A stretch of 64,000 bases of DNA from contig DBRL01000010.1 in NCBI GenBank assembly GCA_002305925.1, forward strand, positions 200,835 through 264,834. Reading direction: 5' to 3'. A program made the translations under genes and the position numbers. The notes beneath the pieces are model-generated. The model was not told the DNA's origin. It ran no database searches and worked only from the letters and a program-made list of their open reading frames with translations. This DNA is from Candidatus Peregrinibacteria bacterium UBA1369 (GTDB lineage Bacteria > Patescibacteriota > Gracilibacteria > UBA1369). The first letter of the stretch is position 1. Each line of letters starts with the position of its first letter. Positions 1 to 8,302 of this stretch are shown piece by piece.

Positions 1-2129
1 GCCTCGGAAAGAATGGAGCAGAAACTGTCGGTAGAAAAATTTTGAAATTCATCCACATAGAGGAAAAAGTCTTTGCGCTGCGCTTCTTCCATATCAACAC
101 GACTCATGGCGGCCATCTGAATGCGGGCCACGATGACCAGACCAAGCAGCTGAGTGTTCAAATCACCGATTTTACCTTTGGAAAGGTTGATTAGAAGTAT
201 CTGTTGATTGTCCATGGCCTGACGGAAATTGAAAGCGGATTTGGTCTGGCCGATGGTGTTCCTCATGATCGAGTTGGTAATGAACGGCCCGAATTTCGCT
301 GAAAAATATGGGATCATTTCCTGTTTTTCGCGGTCGCCTGTATGGGAATATTCATGCTCCCAGAATGAACGCACTACTGGGTTTTTTGCTTTACTGACTT
401 TGTATTTCATAAACTCGTCGTCGACAAAAATCCTCGGGACATCGATCAGAGTGGCTCCCTCATCATGGTCTTCCATTAGTGTCAGACAGGCGTTACGGAA
501 ATAGTGCTGTATGCGCGGACCAAAAATTTCATCGCCAAACAGTTTGATAAAAATTTCGGTGGCCTGGCTGGAGGCCATATCCATTTCTTCCGGCGTGTTG
601 GCCTCGAGCATATTGAGACCCATTGGTCTCTCGGTATCGGAGGGATTAAAAATTACACATTCTTTTGCCCTTTCCTTGGGAACAAAGGTAATAAGCTCCT
701 CGATCAGATCGCCGTGCGGGTCGATAACCGCCACGCCGTCTCCGTTTTTGATATCCTGTCTGGCCAGAAAACTGAGGAATACTGATTTGCCAGAACCTGA
801 TTTACCGATGCAATAATGATGTCTGGTGCGATCATTGCGGAGCATGCGGACTTCCCTTTTTACACCGCGGTAGACGTTATAGCCCAGGAGTATGCCCTCA
901 GTAGGGGTTTCAATGGGGGCCGGAAGGACTTTGTAGGGCAGCCAGTTGATGGTGGGGGTATGGTTGTAGCGGCTGCAGGGAAGGTGGAAGATGGAAGAAA
1001 GCTCTTCCGGCCCCCAGATATTGTTTTTTTCCCCAATCGGCCCAATTTTCGTGTCGATCAATCTGTTTTGGTAGTTGAAGGACATTATCCGATTGTTGAT
1101 GATGTCGAGCGGGATTATACGTCTGCTTTGCAGCCAGTTGGACGACTCGTCGCGATACATGCTGAGGGCCAGATTGACATCATTGGTAATCTGTTCTGCC
1201 TGTCTAAGGGTTTTGGACGAGGCAAAGAACCTTATTACTGTGCGGAACAGTGGTTGCTGGGACTTTTCTCCCATTCTCTTCGATCTCTCTTCCAGTGGTT
1301 GCAGCATGCGAACAAAGCCAGTCTGGTTGTCAGGTTTATCCTTGACAATTTTGTCATAACCAAAGAGTAGCCCGACGAAAATGTTGTTGAGAAATCCCAA
1401 TCCGGGTATGCTAAAACGTGATACCTTATTGCCCTTAAAAAGCGTGGAGGCGTTTTTTTGGATGTTTTTGTTGTATTTTCTTTTTCGAATGGGACGCATG
1501 GTCATTTGAATGCCGGCGATTTCGTCTTCTTCAAGTTTGGAGAAAATGTTGGTCAGGGAGTTGAGCGGGTCATTCTCCATGTATTTGTATGTTTTGAAGG
1601 GAAACCAATACGGCTGGGTGGCGTAGGCGAAGTACATGCGCAGACGATTGCCTTTGTTGGCCAATTGATATTTGGGTACTGGTACAATGTCCGCATGGGG
1701 GTAATAGGCGGTGATTTGTTTTTCAAGCAATTCGCGGTAAACAGCAGGCGTAGTGAGATAGAAATCGATCACTTTATTACGGGCAACTATATCAAATGAG
1801 ATAATGTTGGAATCGAAGAGTGTTGTTTTGATAATATTGCGGAGGCTCAATTCGGAAATTTCATGAATGTTGCGGAAACATTGTTCCATGATACTTAGCT
1901 TTTCCTTGAAGTCCTTTTCCTCTTTTTTTTCGCTGTCTTTGGTTGAATCTTCGCGAGGTACCCTAATCTGAAGACAGATATGGGAAGTGTTTTGCCAAAG
2001 AATAAATAAAAATTTGGCCAGGGCGCGCAGAACCTTCAACAGAATTACAAGAATTACGAGATAAATCAGAAGATTGAGCACTCCGTTGACCATATCTCCA
2101 CCAGCTATTTGTGAGAATGGGTTTGGCAT
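1..2129 (-). CDS. TraG/VirB4-like type IV secretion ATPase, membrane-anchored (3' end cut by window)
   Basis: I translated the minus strand from the ATG at 2129 and it stays open to base 1, giving about 709 residues without a stop. A hydrophobic segment (about residues 17-45) is followed by a long region without a recognised fold. A P-loop, GKSGSGKS, lies near residue 440, and a Walker B segment (FFLYVDEFQNF) near residue 691. This order matches the DNA-binding ATPases of type IV secretion/conjugation (TraG/TraD/VirB4-like) found widely in CPR genomes. It is a clear paralogue of the 824-residue protein at 15162-17636; both carry the INLSKG...LGL block and the DEFQN motif. The missing C-terminus should be about 110 residues. 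An extended -10 box lies 29 bp upstream of the start. Whether it moves DNA or protein, or powers a pilus-like system, cannot be read from the sequence. Confidence 0.88.
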   Translation of the reverse strand, partial: MPNPFSQIAGGDMVNGVLNLLIYLVILVILLKVLRALAKFLFILWQNTSHICLQIRVPREDSTKDSEKKEEKDFKEKLSIMEQCFRNIHEISELSLRNIIKTTLFDSNIISFDIVARNKVIDFYLTTPAVYRELLEKQITAYYPHADIVPVPKYQLANKGNRLRMYFAYATQPYWFPFKTYKYMENDPLNSLTNIFSKLEEDEIAGIQMTMRPIRKRKYNKNIQKNASTLFKGNKVSRFSIPGLGFLNNIFVGLLFGYDKIVKDKPDNQTGFVRMLQPLEERSKRMGEKSQQPLFRTVIRFFASSKTLRQAEQITNDVNLALSMYRDESSNWLQSRRIIPLDIINNRIMSFNYQNRLIDTKIGPIGEKNNIWGPEELSSIFHLPCSRYNHTPTINWLPYKVLPAPIETPTEGILLGYNVYRGVKREVRMLRNDRTRHHYCIGKSGSGKSVFLSFLARQDIKNGDGVAVIDPHGDLIEELITFVPKERAKECVIFNPSDTERPMGLNMLEANTPEEMDMASSQATEIFIKLFGDEIFGPRIQHYFRNACLTLMEDHDEGATLIDVPRIFVDDEFMKYKVSKAKNPVVRSFWEHEYSHTGDREKQEMIPYFSAKFGPFITNSIMRNTIGQTKSAFNFRQAMDNQQILLINLSKGKIGDLNTQLLGLVIVARIQMAAMSRVDMEEAQRKDFFLYVDEFQNFSTDSFCSILSE

Positions 2130-2157
2130 GGGGTTAGGGTTTGCTTTCTGTTTTTAT

Positions 2158-2166
2158 ATTATAGCA
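2158..2166 (-). promoter_or_regulatory. Extended -10 promoter for the TraG-like gene
   Basis: On the minus strand TGCTATAAT lies 29 bp before the ATG at 2129. No convincing -35 is seen, as expected for a TGn extended -10 promoter. It separates this gene from glyQS. Confidence 0.6.
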
Positions 2167-2181
2167 TGAATAAGCCTTTAT

Positions 2182-3549
2182 TTATAGCAGCTGGCTGTTG
2201 AAAAATTCGAGCAGCCCATCGATTGCAACACGCTGCTGTGACATGCTGTCACGGTCACGGACGGTAACGGTTTGGTCATCAAGGGACTGGAAATCGATGG
2301 TAACGCAATATGGTGTACCGATTTCATCCTGACGGCGGTAGCGCTTGCCCACATTGCCGTTGTCGTCGAACTCACAGACATGATGTCTTTTGAGAAGGTC
2401 AAAAATTTCCCTGGCTCTGGCCACAAGCACGGGCTTGTTTTTCAGCAGGGGGAAGATAGCTATCTTGACAGGTGCGAGCCGTTTTGGAAATCTCATTACA
2501 GTGCGTCCCCCAGCATCTTCATCGGTGCCCTCCTCACTGTGGGCCGCAAGCAGACAAAGCAATATGGCCCGGTCTAAGCCAAAAGTTGGCTCCAGAATAT
2601 GCGGCATGAAACGTTCGTTATTTTCGCTGTCATAGTATTCCAGTGGTACTCCGGAGGCGCGGGAGTGGTTTTGTAAATCATAATCGCCGCGGTGGGCCAG
2701 GCCGAAGAGCTCCTTAAACCCGCCAAAAGGGAACCTGTATTCTATGTCCACTGTTTTTCGCGAATAAAAGGCCAGTTTTTCTTTTGGGTGTTCAAATCTG
2801 CGCAGGTCATCGGGCTTGGCCCCCAGTTCGTGGGCAAACTCCTCCTGAAGTTGGAGCCATTGCTCAAAGAGATCTTCCCAGTTTGCGTCCGGCCTGATGA
2901 AATACTCGATTTCCATTTGCTCGAACTCCCTAAGTCTAAAGATAAAGTTGCCGGCAACGATTTCATTGCGGAAGGCCTTGCCGATTTGGGCAATGCCAAA
3001 AGGTAATTTTACACGCGATGAATCAAGAATGTTTTTGAACTCAATAAAAATAGCTCCGGCGGTCTCTGGGCGCAGATAGGCAATTGATTCCGCTTCCTCC
3101 TCGGTAGTGTTCAGTTTGGTTGTGAACATCATGTTGAAGCGTTTAACGTCAGTCCAATCACGTTTTTGACAGGAAGGGCAGTCTATTCCAGCATCAAGCA
3201 GACGTTTCATTTCTTCAATTTGTCCTTCCAGATCTTGACCAGTAGCCGCCTCAACCAGGTGGTCGGCACGGAAACGCTTATGACAGTTTTTACACTCAAC
3301 CAATGCGTCATTAAACCCTTCCGCGTGGCCTGATGCCACCCAGACGCGCGGATGGATGATAATAGGGCCGTCCATCCCAACAATATCGTCACGTTGATGC
3401 ACAAATTTGTCCCACCAGAGTTTTTTGATGTTGTTTCTAAGTTCGACTCCATAGGGGCCATATGTGTAGGAATTGGCAAAACCCCCATAAATTTCCGAGC
3501 CCGGGAAAATGAATCCCCTTCTCTTGCACAGCGCAATTAGTTTGTCCAT
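2182..3549 (-). CDS. glyQS: Glycyl-tRNA synthetase (alpha2 type)
   Basis: This 455-residue class II synthetase charges tRNA-Gly with glycine in the cytoplasm. The N-terminus has the characteristic IYGGFANSYTYGPYG block of the homodimeric (ATP type 1) GlyRS, motif 2 lies at FRNEI.....F.FRLREFEQME, and motif 3 around EPTFGLDRA. The anticodon-binding domain fills the last 100 or so residues. The length fits the bacterial alpha2 form rather than the two-subunit GlyQ/GlyS form. It is the last gene of a tight minus-strand series after rlmN and the DUF3467-like gene, 10 bp after the latter. It probably shares their transcript. Confidence 0.97.
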   Translation of the reverse strand: MDKLIALCKRRGFIFPGSEIYGGFANSYTYGPYGVELRNNIKKLWWDKFVHQRDDIVGMDGPIIIHPRVWVASGHAEGFNDALVECKNCHKRFRADHLVEAATGQDLEGQIEEMKRLLDAGIDCPSCQKRDWTDVKRFNMMFTTKLNTTEEEAESIAYLRPETAGAIFIEFKNILDSSRVKLPFGIAQIGKAFRNEIVAGNFIFRLREFEQMEIEYFIRPDANWEDLFEQWLQLQEEFAHELGAKPDDLRRFEHPKEKLAFYSRKTVDIEYRFPFGGFKELFGLAHRGDYDLQNHSRASGVPLEYYDSENNERFMPHILEPTFGLDRAILLCLLAAHSEEGTDEDAGGRTVMRFPKRLAPVKIAIFPLLKNKPVLVARAREIFDLLKRHHVCEFDDNGNVGKRYRRQDEIGTPYCVTIDFQSLDDQTVTVRDRDSMSQQRVAIDGLLEFFNSQLL

Positions 3550-3559
3550 GTTGCTAAAA

Positions 3560-3820
3560 TTATTGTTTTACGCTCTTCTGTTTGTTGCGCCAGTCCAGCA
3601 TGGCGTTGGAAAGTACGTTCATCAGACTTTCGGCTGTTTGGTGCGTCAAATTGACCCGTCCTACCAATTTGATCGTTACCGGATTTTGATTCGGTAACAT
3701 ATATCCGAAATCGAGTATGACCTCGTTATTGTTGACGTGGATGGAGATGGCGTTTGAGAAGACTCCCTGTTCCAGGTCGTTATCGATTTTCAGATTTACA
3801 TTGCTTTTTTTATCTTCCAT
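3560..3820 (-). CDS. DUF3467-like small protein
   Basis: An 86-residue protein if translation starts at the ATG at 3820 (MEDKKSN...). The open frame reaches 3853 but would then overlap the end of rlmN by 23 bp. The sequence has alternating beta strands (NAISIHVNNNEVILDFGYMLP) and a C-terminal helix (TAESLMNVLSNAMLDWRNK), which resembles the DUF3467 family of short bacterial proteins with no known biochemical role. It sits between rlmN and glyQS with 10-bp gaps on both sides and is presumably co-transcribed with them. I cannot assign a function. The family match is from memory of its pattern. Confidence 0.75.
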   Translation of the reverse strand: MEDKKSNVNLKIDNDLEQGVFSNAISIHVNNNEVILDFGYMLPNQNPVTIKLVGRVNLTHQTAESLMNVLSNAMLDWRNKQKSVKQ

Positions 3821-3830
3821 GATGGTTGGA

Positions 3831-4850
3831 TTAAATATTTGCAAGCTGCCCACAGGCGGCGGCTATATCGCCACCGAGGCTCGTTCTGACTGTAACATTG
3901 ACTCCTTTTTTTTGTAAGGCCAATTTAAACGACCTGATTCTGGAAAGGTCACTGCCGCCAAGTGAATTTAGTCCAGTATCGTTATAGGGAATCAAGTTGA
4001 CATGCAACAGTTTGTCTTTGGCGATTGAGGCCAGTTTTTCCGCGTCTCTTTCGCTATCGTTGACGTTCTTGAGCATAATGTATTCAAAGGACACTCTGCG
4101 ACCGGTCGCCTGACTGTATTTTTTCACTGCCGAAAGTAGGCTCTCCAATGGATAGGCTTTGGCAATTGGCATGATTTGACAGCGGAGCTGCTGATCGGCA
4201 GCGTGTAGGGATACGGCCAGATTTACCGGTAGCTGCTCCAGGGCAAGGCGCTCAATGCCAGGAATGATGCCGGCAGTGGAAATGGTGATACGACGCGGGG
4301 AGAAGCCAAAATATTTGCTGGAACAGAGCATTCTGATTGAATCAATTACATTCTGGTAGTTGTTGAAGGGTTCACCCATGCCCATGTAGACAATATTGGT
4401 GATTTCCAATGAAGCGTCCTTTGCTTTGAGACGGGAGTTGAGAAAAACAACCTGATCAAAGATTTCTTCCGCTTCCAGGCTGCGCATTTTGACCAGTGTT
4501 CCGGTGGCGCAGAAACGACAGCCCAAAACACATCCGGTTTGACAGGAAAGACATATTGAATGTCTTCCGTCTTCGAATTCCATCAGCACGGCCTCTATAG
4601 TCAGCCCGTCGGACAGTGAAAACAAAATTTTTTCAGTTTTGCCGTCCTGACTGATGACGGATTTTTTCGGCTTCAGTGAAAGTAACGGCAGCTTTTTCTT
4701 GAGCTCCTGCCGTAAATTTAAAGGCAATACTTTTATGTTGTCGTAGTCAATAATCCCCTTTTTGCAGACCGCTTCGATGATCTGAGTGGCCCTGTATTTT
4801 GGTTGGCCGAAATCGGTCAGAAAACGGAAGTAATGTTCAATCGGGCGCAT
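3831..4850 (-). CDS. rlmN: 23S rRNA (adenine-2503-C2)-methyltransferase
   Basis: A 339-residue radical-SAM enzyme expected to methylate C2 of A2503 in 23S rRNA (and A37 in some tRNAs). The [4Fe-4S] site appears as CVLGCRFC at about residues 107-114. The GMGEP motif that follows is typical of RlmN/Cfr. The conserved cysteine region near the C-terminus (TVRTSLGGDIAAACGQL) carries the resolving cysteine of the ping-pong mechanism. The length and N-terminal helical domain fit RlmN and not Cfr resistance proteins. It is the first gene of the minus-strand rlmN-DUF3467-glyQS series. Confidence 0.95.
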   Translation of the reverse strand: MRPIEHYFRFLTDFGQPKYRATQIIEAVCKKGIIDYDNIKVLPLNLRQELKKKLPLLSLKPKKSVISQDGKTEKILFSLSDGLTIEAVLMEFEDGRHSICLSCQTGCVLGCRFCATGTLVKMRSLEAEEIFDQVVFLNSRLKAKDASLEITNIVYMGMGEPFNNYQNVIDSIRMLCSSKYFGFSPRRITISTAGIIPGIERLALEQLPVNLAVSLHAADQQLRCQIMPIAKAYPLESLLSAVKKYSQATGRRVSFEYIMLKNVNDSERDAEKLASIAKDKLLHVNLIPYNDTGLNSLGGSDLSRIRSFKLALQKKGVNVTVRTSLGGDIAAACGQLANI

Positions 4851-4936
4851 TGTTTTCCAATATTGGACAACAGGATTTTAGGTCTAGTTTTGACAGTTGT
4901 ATAGCCTAAATGTGCAGATATTTAGTCTTTTTGGTT

Positions 4937-4964
4937 TTGACAGGATGACAGGGCGCAATATTTT
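4937..4964 (+). promoter_or_regulatory. Promoter for the OmpR-type regulator
   Basis: TTGACA at 4937-4942 and TATTTT at 4959-4964 are separated by 16 bp, 26 bp before the ATG at 4990. Confidence 0.5.
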
Positions 4965-4989
4965 GAGCCTGCAATAAAATTTTTTACAT

Positions 4990-5652
4990 ATGAACATTTT
5001 AATGTGTACCGGGGACGCGGTTAACGCCACAAAAGCACGATTGGCAATGAAATCATATCGTATGAATCTACAGGTAAGTAGCGATGTCCTCAAGACAGGA
5101 CGAAGCATGCAAGCCGAATCACAAGATCTATGGTCTGTGCTGATTCTGGACAGAATGCCCTTCACAGTTAAACTGCAGTCAGTCCTTCCTGCGCAAACAC
5201 AGATATTTGTGATAATTAACGATTGGTCAGATTTGAAGGATTACGAAAAACTTTCCGATGATCGAATATGCAGATTTTATCTTTGGCCGCTGAATTGGGA
5301 GCTGATTATTGATGACATCAGGGCGATTTCCCTGGCTGAGCGCTTTCTGACAAGAGGGAAAATTGAGGCTGGCGGATTGCTGATTGATACCAATGCTCAT
5401 ACGGTCTCTTATGGAATAGAAACAGTTCTCCTGAGAAAAAAAGAATATGAGCTGCTGTCATGCTTAATGAAAAACAGAGGCAGAGTGTTGAGCAGAAGTG
5501 CACTTTTGGAAATGGTCTGGGATTTCAATTCTCAGATAACAACCAACACGGTAGATGTGCATATCAGCCGTTTGAGAAAAATTCTCAAAACAAACTTTGG
5601 TTTAAATGCAGTAATTAAAACAATCCCCTGCGCCGGATACCTTTTTACATGA
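4990..5652 (+). CDS. OmpR/PhoB-type winged-helix regulator with degenerate receiver
   Basis: A 220-residue protein. The C-terminal part (about 125-220) is a standard trans_reg_C winged helix: LLRKKEYELLSCLMKNRGRVLSRSALLEMVW, then the recognition helix NTVDVHISRLRKIL and the wing IKTIPCAGYLF. The first 110 residues have a receiver-like beta-alpha pattern with an aspartate at the expected phosphorylation position (VLILDRM). The usual pair of acidic residues after strand 1 is reduced (MCTGDAV), and the receiver is short. No histidine kinase is adjacent. It may therefore act without phosphorylation. A 14-bp inverted repeat directly downstream, before the next gene, could be a target, but this is inference. 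Confidence 0.85.
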   Translation: MNILMCTGDAVNATKARLAMKSYRMNLQVSSDVLKTGRSMQAESQDLWSVLILDRMPFTVKLQSVLPAQTQIFVIINDWSDLKDYEKLSDDRICRFYLWPLNWELIIDDIRAISLAERFLTRGKIEAGGLLIDTNAHTVSYGIETVLLRKKEYELLSCLMKNRGRVLSRSALLEMVWDFNSQITTNTVDVHISRLRKILKTNFGLNAVIKTIPCAGYLFT

Positions 5653-5677
5653 TATATGGCAGCTGTTTTTGGATAAA

Positions 5678-5728
5678 TTTACAAGTATATTTGCTTTTTT
5701 TTAAATAGTGTTTGAATATACTTGTAAA
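5678..5728. repeat. 14-bp perfect inverted repeat between the OmpR-type gene and the sigma4/HARE gene
   Basis: TTTACAAGTATATT (5678-5691) and AATATACTTGTAAA (5715-5728) are exact reverse complements with a 23-nt spacer containing a T-run. It begins 26 bp after the regulator stop and ends 53 bp before the next start. It could be an AT-rich terminator stem or a paired operator. Confidence 0.7.
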
Positions 5729-5781
5729 AGTTGCGAAAATGCGGGATTGGATTTTGGCTAAAACAAATAATCACACAAAAC

Positions 5782-6822
5782 ATGGCAAATATAATTGATG
5801 ATATCGGTACACAGATTCAGGATTTTTTGTTACTTCTCACACAAAAGGAAAGATATGTTGTGGAGAGAAGATTTAATCTGGACAACCAGGAGAGAGCAAC
5901 ATTGGAAGAAATTGGTCAGCATTTCAGTGTGACGCGCGAAAGAATTAGACAAATAGAGAAAAATGCGCTCGGAAAGCTGAAAAGAAATTTGGAAAATTGC
6001 CGTTTGATTGAGATCAGTAATATTGCCAATGAAGAAATTATTGCGGCAGGAGGAATAGTAAGGGAAGATTTTTTGCTGTCGAGAATTCTGGCCAGGCAGT
6101 CGGAGATTCCAGTCGAGTCCATGCAGTTGATATTGAGTATAGATCGCCGTTTTGTCAGGGTACCCAACACTGTCCTGTTTCATCCCTATTTGAAGTTGGC
6201 TGAGATTAACCAATTGCAAATTGAGTCTATTTGCAGGAGAACGTATGATTTTCTCTCCAAGTCGAAGGAAACGGCATCGCTAGAGGGGCTTTACAGGGAA
6301 ATTGGTCGACTCGAGAAGCTCAGTATTGAAATGAAAACTTTCGCTTCACTTATTCAAACCGACAAAAATATTAAATATGTTTCTGACAATGTTATTGGTC
6401 TCTACGAATGGAGACACATAAATCCGCGCACATTGAGAGACAAAATATTTTATGTACTTAGAGATAGAAAGCAACCGATGCATTTCGTGGAAATTGCCAA
6501 TAAAATTATTGAATTCAATTTTGACAGGAAAAAAATCAATTTACAGGCGGTGCACAATGAGCTGATCAGGCATGATGGATTTATTTTGATCGGCCGAGGG
6601 ATTTATGGTCTGAAAGAATGGGGCTATCGCAGCGGAACAGTAGCGGAGGTGATAGTTTCAATTCTGGAAGAGAATGGTTCGTTGTCTCAGGATCAAATTA
6701 TTGAGGAAGTTATGAAGCAAAGACAGGTTAAGCCTATTACAATTATTTTAAGTCTGAAAAACAAGGAGAACTTTGTCAGGGTTGGGCGCAAGCAATACGC
6801 TTTGAAGTCCCTCAAATCCTGA
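5782..6822 (+). CDS. Sigma-70 region 4-like / HARE-HTH transcription protein (copy 1)
   Basis: A 346-residue protein starting at MANIIDD (ATG at 5782; the frame is open from 5731). Residues about 20-65 are a sigma region 4 helix-turn-helix (LTQKERYVVERRF...TLEEIGQHFSVTRERIRQIEKNALGKL). The middle is helical. Around residues 205-285 lies a HARE-HTH-like winged helix (LRDKIFYVLRDRKQPMHFVEIANKI), and a further winged helix closes the C-terminus. It lacks sigma region 2, so it is unlikely to be a complete sigma factor. The HARE domain also occurs in the RNA polymerase delta subunit, which suggests a polymerase-associated or promoter-binding role. It is closely related to the protein at 10173-11264. 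The 3' end overlaps the convergent next gene by 11 bp. Confidence 0.8.
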   Translation: MANIIDDIGTQIQDFLLLLTQKERYVVERRFNLDNQERATLEEIGQHFSVTRERIRQIEKNALGKLKRNLENCRLIEISNIANEEIIAAGGIVREDFLLSRILARQSEIPVESMQLILSIDRRFVRVPNTVLFHPYLKLAEINQLQIESICRRTYDFLSKSKETASLEGLYREIGRLEKLSIEMKTFASLIQTDKNIKYVSDNVIGLYEWRHINPRTLRDKIFYVLRDRKQPMHFVEIANKIIEFNFDRKKINLQAVHNELIRHDGFILIGRGIYGLKEWGYRSGTVAEVIVSILEENGSLSQDQIIEEVMKQRQVKPITIILSLKNKENFVRVGRKQYALKSLKS

Positions 6823-7723
6823 TGTAATTTTTTTCCTGATATGCTTTGCTACCACGAAAATTACGGTAGTAGGAAAAAATATCGGTAACAATTTTACGTT
6901 CTGTCTCCTGCTCAGATTTCTGTCCGGCTTTGCCAAGATAATGAAGCGCAAGTTTGTTTTTAGAGTCAATCTCAAGAATTCTTCTAGCCAATTCCAGGCA
7001 GTATTCATATTTCTTTGCCAAATATAGTGTTTTCATTTCCTCGCTTGTCTTGAAAATAAAATCCTTTTTACTTTCAATTTTAAATTCCCGATAGGTTCGG
7101 TTAACTTTTTTGATCAGCCTGTCGACCTCCGGGTTTCCCGGGTCAAACTTGTTCATTTTTAGTAAGAAGACAAGGATGTCTTCGTATTTTGTGCTGTTGA
7201 TTAATGCGCGGTTCTTTTCGATTTCAGAGCTGACATGTTTTTTATGGATTTTCTTTATTAATTCAGAAACTTCTCTGGGATGTATTTTTAGTTTTTTGAA
7301 TATCTCCAGTTTTTTAATAATCGATTGATAGTCTTGCGGGCTGGATTTGATTTCCATAAGCAATTGGCGGTAGGCAGTTTCCCTTTTTTGCCTGTATTCC
7401 TGATCAAGGAGCTTTTTGGCTGCCAAAATTTTTTGCCCAATTTCCGGATATTGTGTCACGTAGCTTTGTAGGGGCGCAATGGCCTTGAGATATTCGGCAT
7501 ATTGTTTTTCTTTCAAATAATGCTCAATTTCATGTAATTCACGCGCAATTGCTTTACGATTGATGGTGAGTACCAGCTTTTCTATTTTTGTTTTTAACCT
7601 GATAAAGGTTGAATTTTCAGGGTCATAACTTAAGATTCGGTTGCAGATTTCATAGGCTTTTGGCAGATTCTCTTCTGCAATCAATTTTTCCACTTCTTTT
7701 TGGTATTCTTGTAGATTGTTCAT
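6812..7723 (-). CDS. Helical-repeat (TPR-like) hypothetical protein
   Basis: A 303-residue, Lys/Glu-rich soluble protein. Two stretches look like TPR units: the N-terminus (YQKEVEKLIAEENLPKAYEICNRILSYDPENS) and near the C-terminus (LYLAKKYEYCLELARRILEIDSKNKLALHYLGKAG). Between them are predicted long helices or coiled coil. There is no signal peptide, membrane segment or catalytic motif. It has its own extended -10 promoter, divergent from the gene at 7808. A scaffolding role is plausible from the fold only. Confidence 0.72.
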   Translation of the reverse strand: MNNLQEYQKEVEKLIAEENLPKAYEICNRILSYDPENSTFIRLKTKIEKLVLTINRKAIARELHEIEHYLKEKQYAEYLKAIAPLQSYVTQYPEIGQKILAAKKLLDQEYRQKRETAYRQLLMEIKSSPQDYQSIIKKLEIFKKLKIHPREVSELIKKIHKKHVSSEIEKNRALINSTKYEDILVFLLKMNKFDPGNPEVDRLIKKVNRTYREFKIESKKDFIFKTSEEMKTLYLAKKYEYCLELARRILEIDSKNKLALHYLGKAGQKSEQETERKIVTDIFSYYRNFRGSKAYQEKNYIRI

Positions 7724-7743
7724 TTTGATCTATGAATTGATAT

Positions 7744-7752
7744 ATTATAACA
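7744..7752 (-). promoter_or_regulatory. Extended -10 promoter for the TPR-like gene
   Basis: TGTTATAAT on the minus strand, about 20 bp before the ATG at 7723, forms a divergent pair with the promoter at 7779-7787. Confidence 0.6.
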
Positions 7753-7778
7753 TGAATTGGTGTTTTGCGACAGGTTCG

Positions 7779-7787
7779 TGGTATAAT
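7779..7787 (+). promoter_or_regulatory. Extended -10 promoter for the gene at 7808
   Basis: TGGTATAAT on the plus strand, 20 bp before the ATG at 7808. TTGCGA at 7765 is too close (11 bp) to be a normal -35. Confidence 0.6.
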
Positions 7788-7807
7788 TTGATTAGTAAAC
7801 AAATTGT

Positions 7808-8302
7808 ATGGACCAGAATAAAGAGAAAAGTTTAAATCAGGAAACATTAAAATCGTCCAATCAGCTCTCAAAGGCTGAAAATTTGAAGACAACGGAAATG
7901 TTACCGGGCCAGCCACATGGTGAAACTATACGTCAGGTCGTGGAAAATGCTGAATTTAATGAGACTGTCGAGGAAAAAGCCTTTTCCGAAAAGGGCAAGT
8001 CCGTCTATCAGGGTGGCGGGACGTCGGGGAAGCCGGCCCAAGCCCCCGCTACCATTATGGCTGCGCCTTCGGTTGACGTAATGATCAAACAAACGGTTGA
8101 GGCCGTGCAAAATGAATTGAAAAAGAATGAGCAGGAAATGAGGGCGATGTTGAAAAACAAAAAAACTTCATATTATCAAATCAACAATCAGGCGCAGAGA
8201 ATCCGTTTTCTAAATGGTATACTATTACAGTTAAGCAGAGCAGCGAGACTGGCCGAGGAGTTTATTGTCGGGCTGTGGAAACAGTACGTGAAAAAAGTCT
8301 AG
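7808..8302 (+). CDS. Small hypothetical protein with C-terminal helix pair
   Basis: A 164-residue protein. The first 95 residues are polar and low in predicted structure (many Q, E, K, S and a GGGTSGKPAQAP stretch). The last 70 are helical (VDVMIKQTVEAVQNELKKNEQEMRAML... and INNQAQRIRFLNGILLQLSRAARLAEEFIVGLWKQYV). The final helix is amphipathic and could contact a membrane. It has its own promoter and overlaps the convergent glycosyltransferase by 41 bp. I do not recognise the family. Confidence 0.7.
   Translation: MDQNKEKSLNQETLKSSNQLSKAENLKTTEMLPGQPHGETIRQVVENAEFNETVEEKAFSEKGKSVYQGGGTSGKPAQAPATIMAAPSVDVMIKQTVEAVQNELKKNEQEMRAMLKNKKTSYYQINNQAQRIRFLNGILLQLSRAARLAEEFIVGLWKQYVKKV

Noticed and set aside
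816..1370. A 184-residue plus-strand gene at the left end
   Set aside because: It is antisense to the truncated TraG-like ATPase, whose minus-strand frame is open for over 2.1 kb and has Walker motifs.
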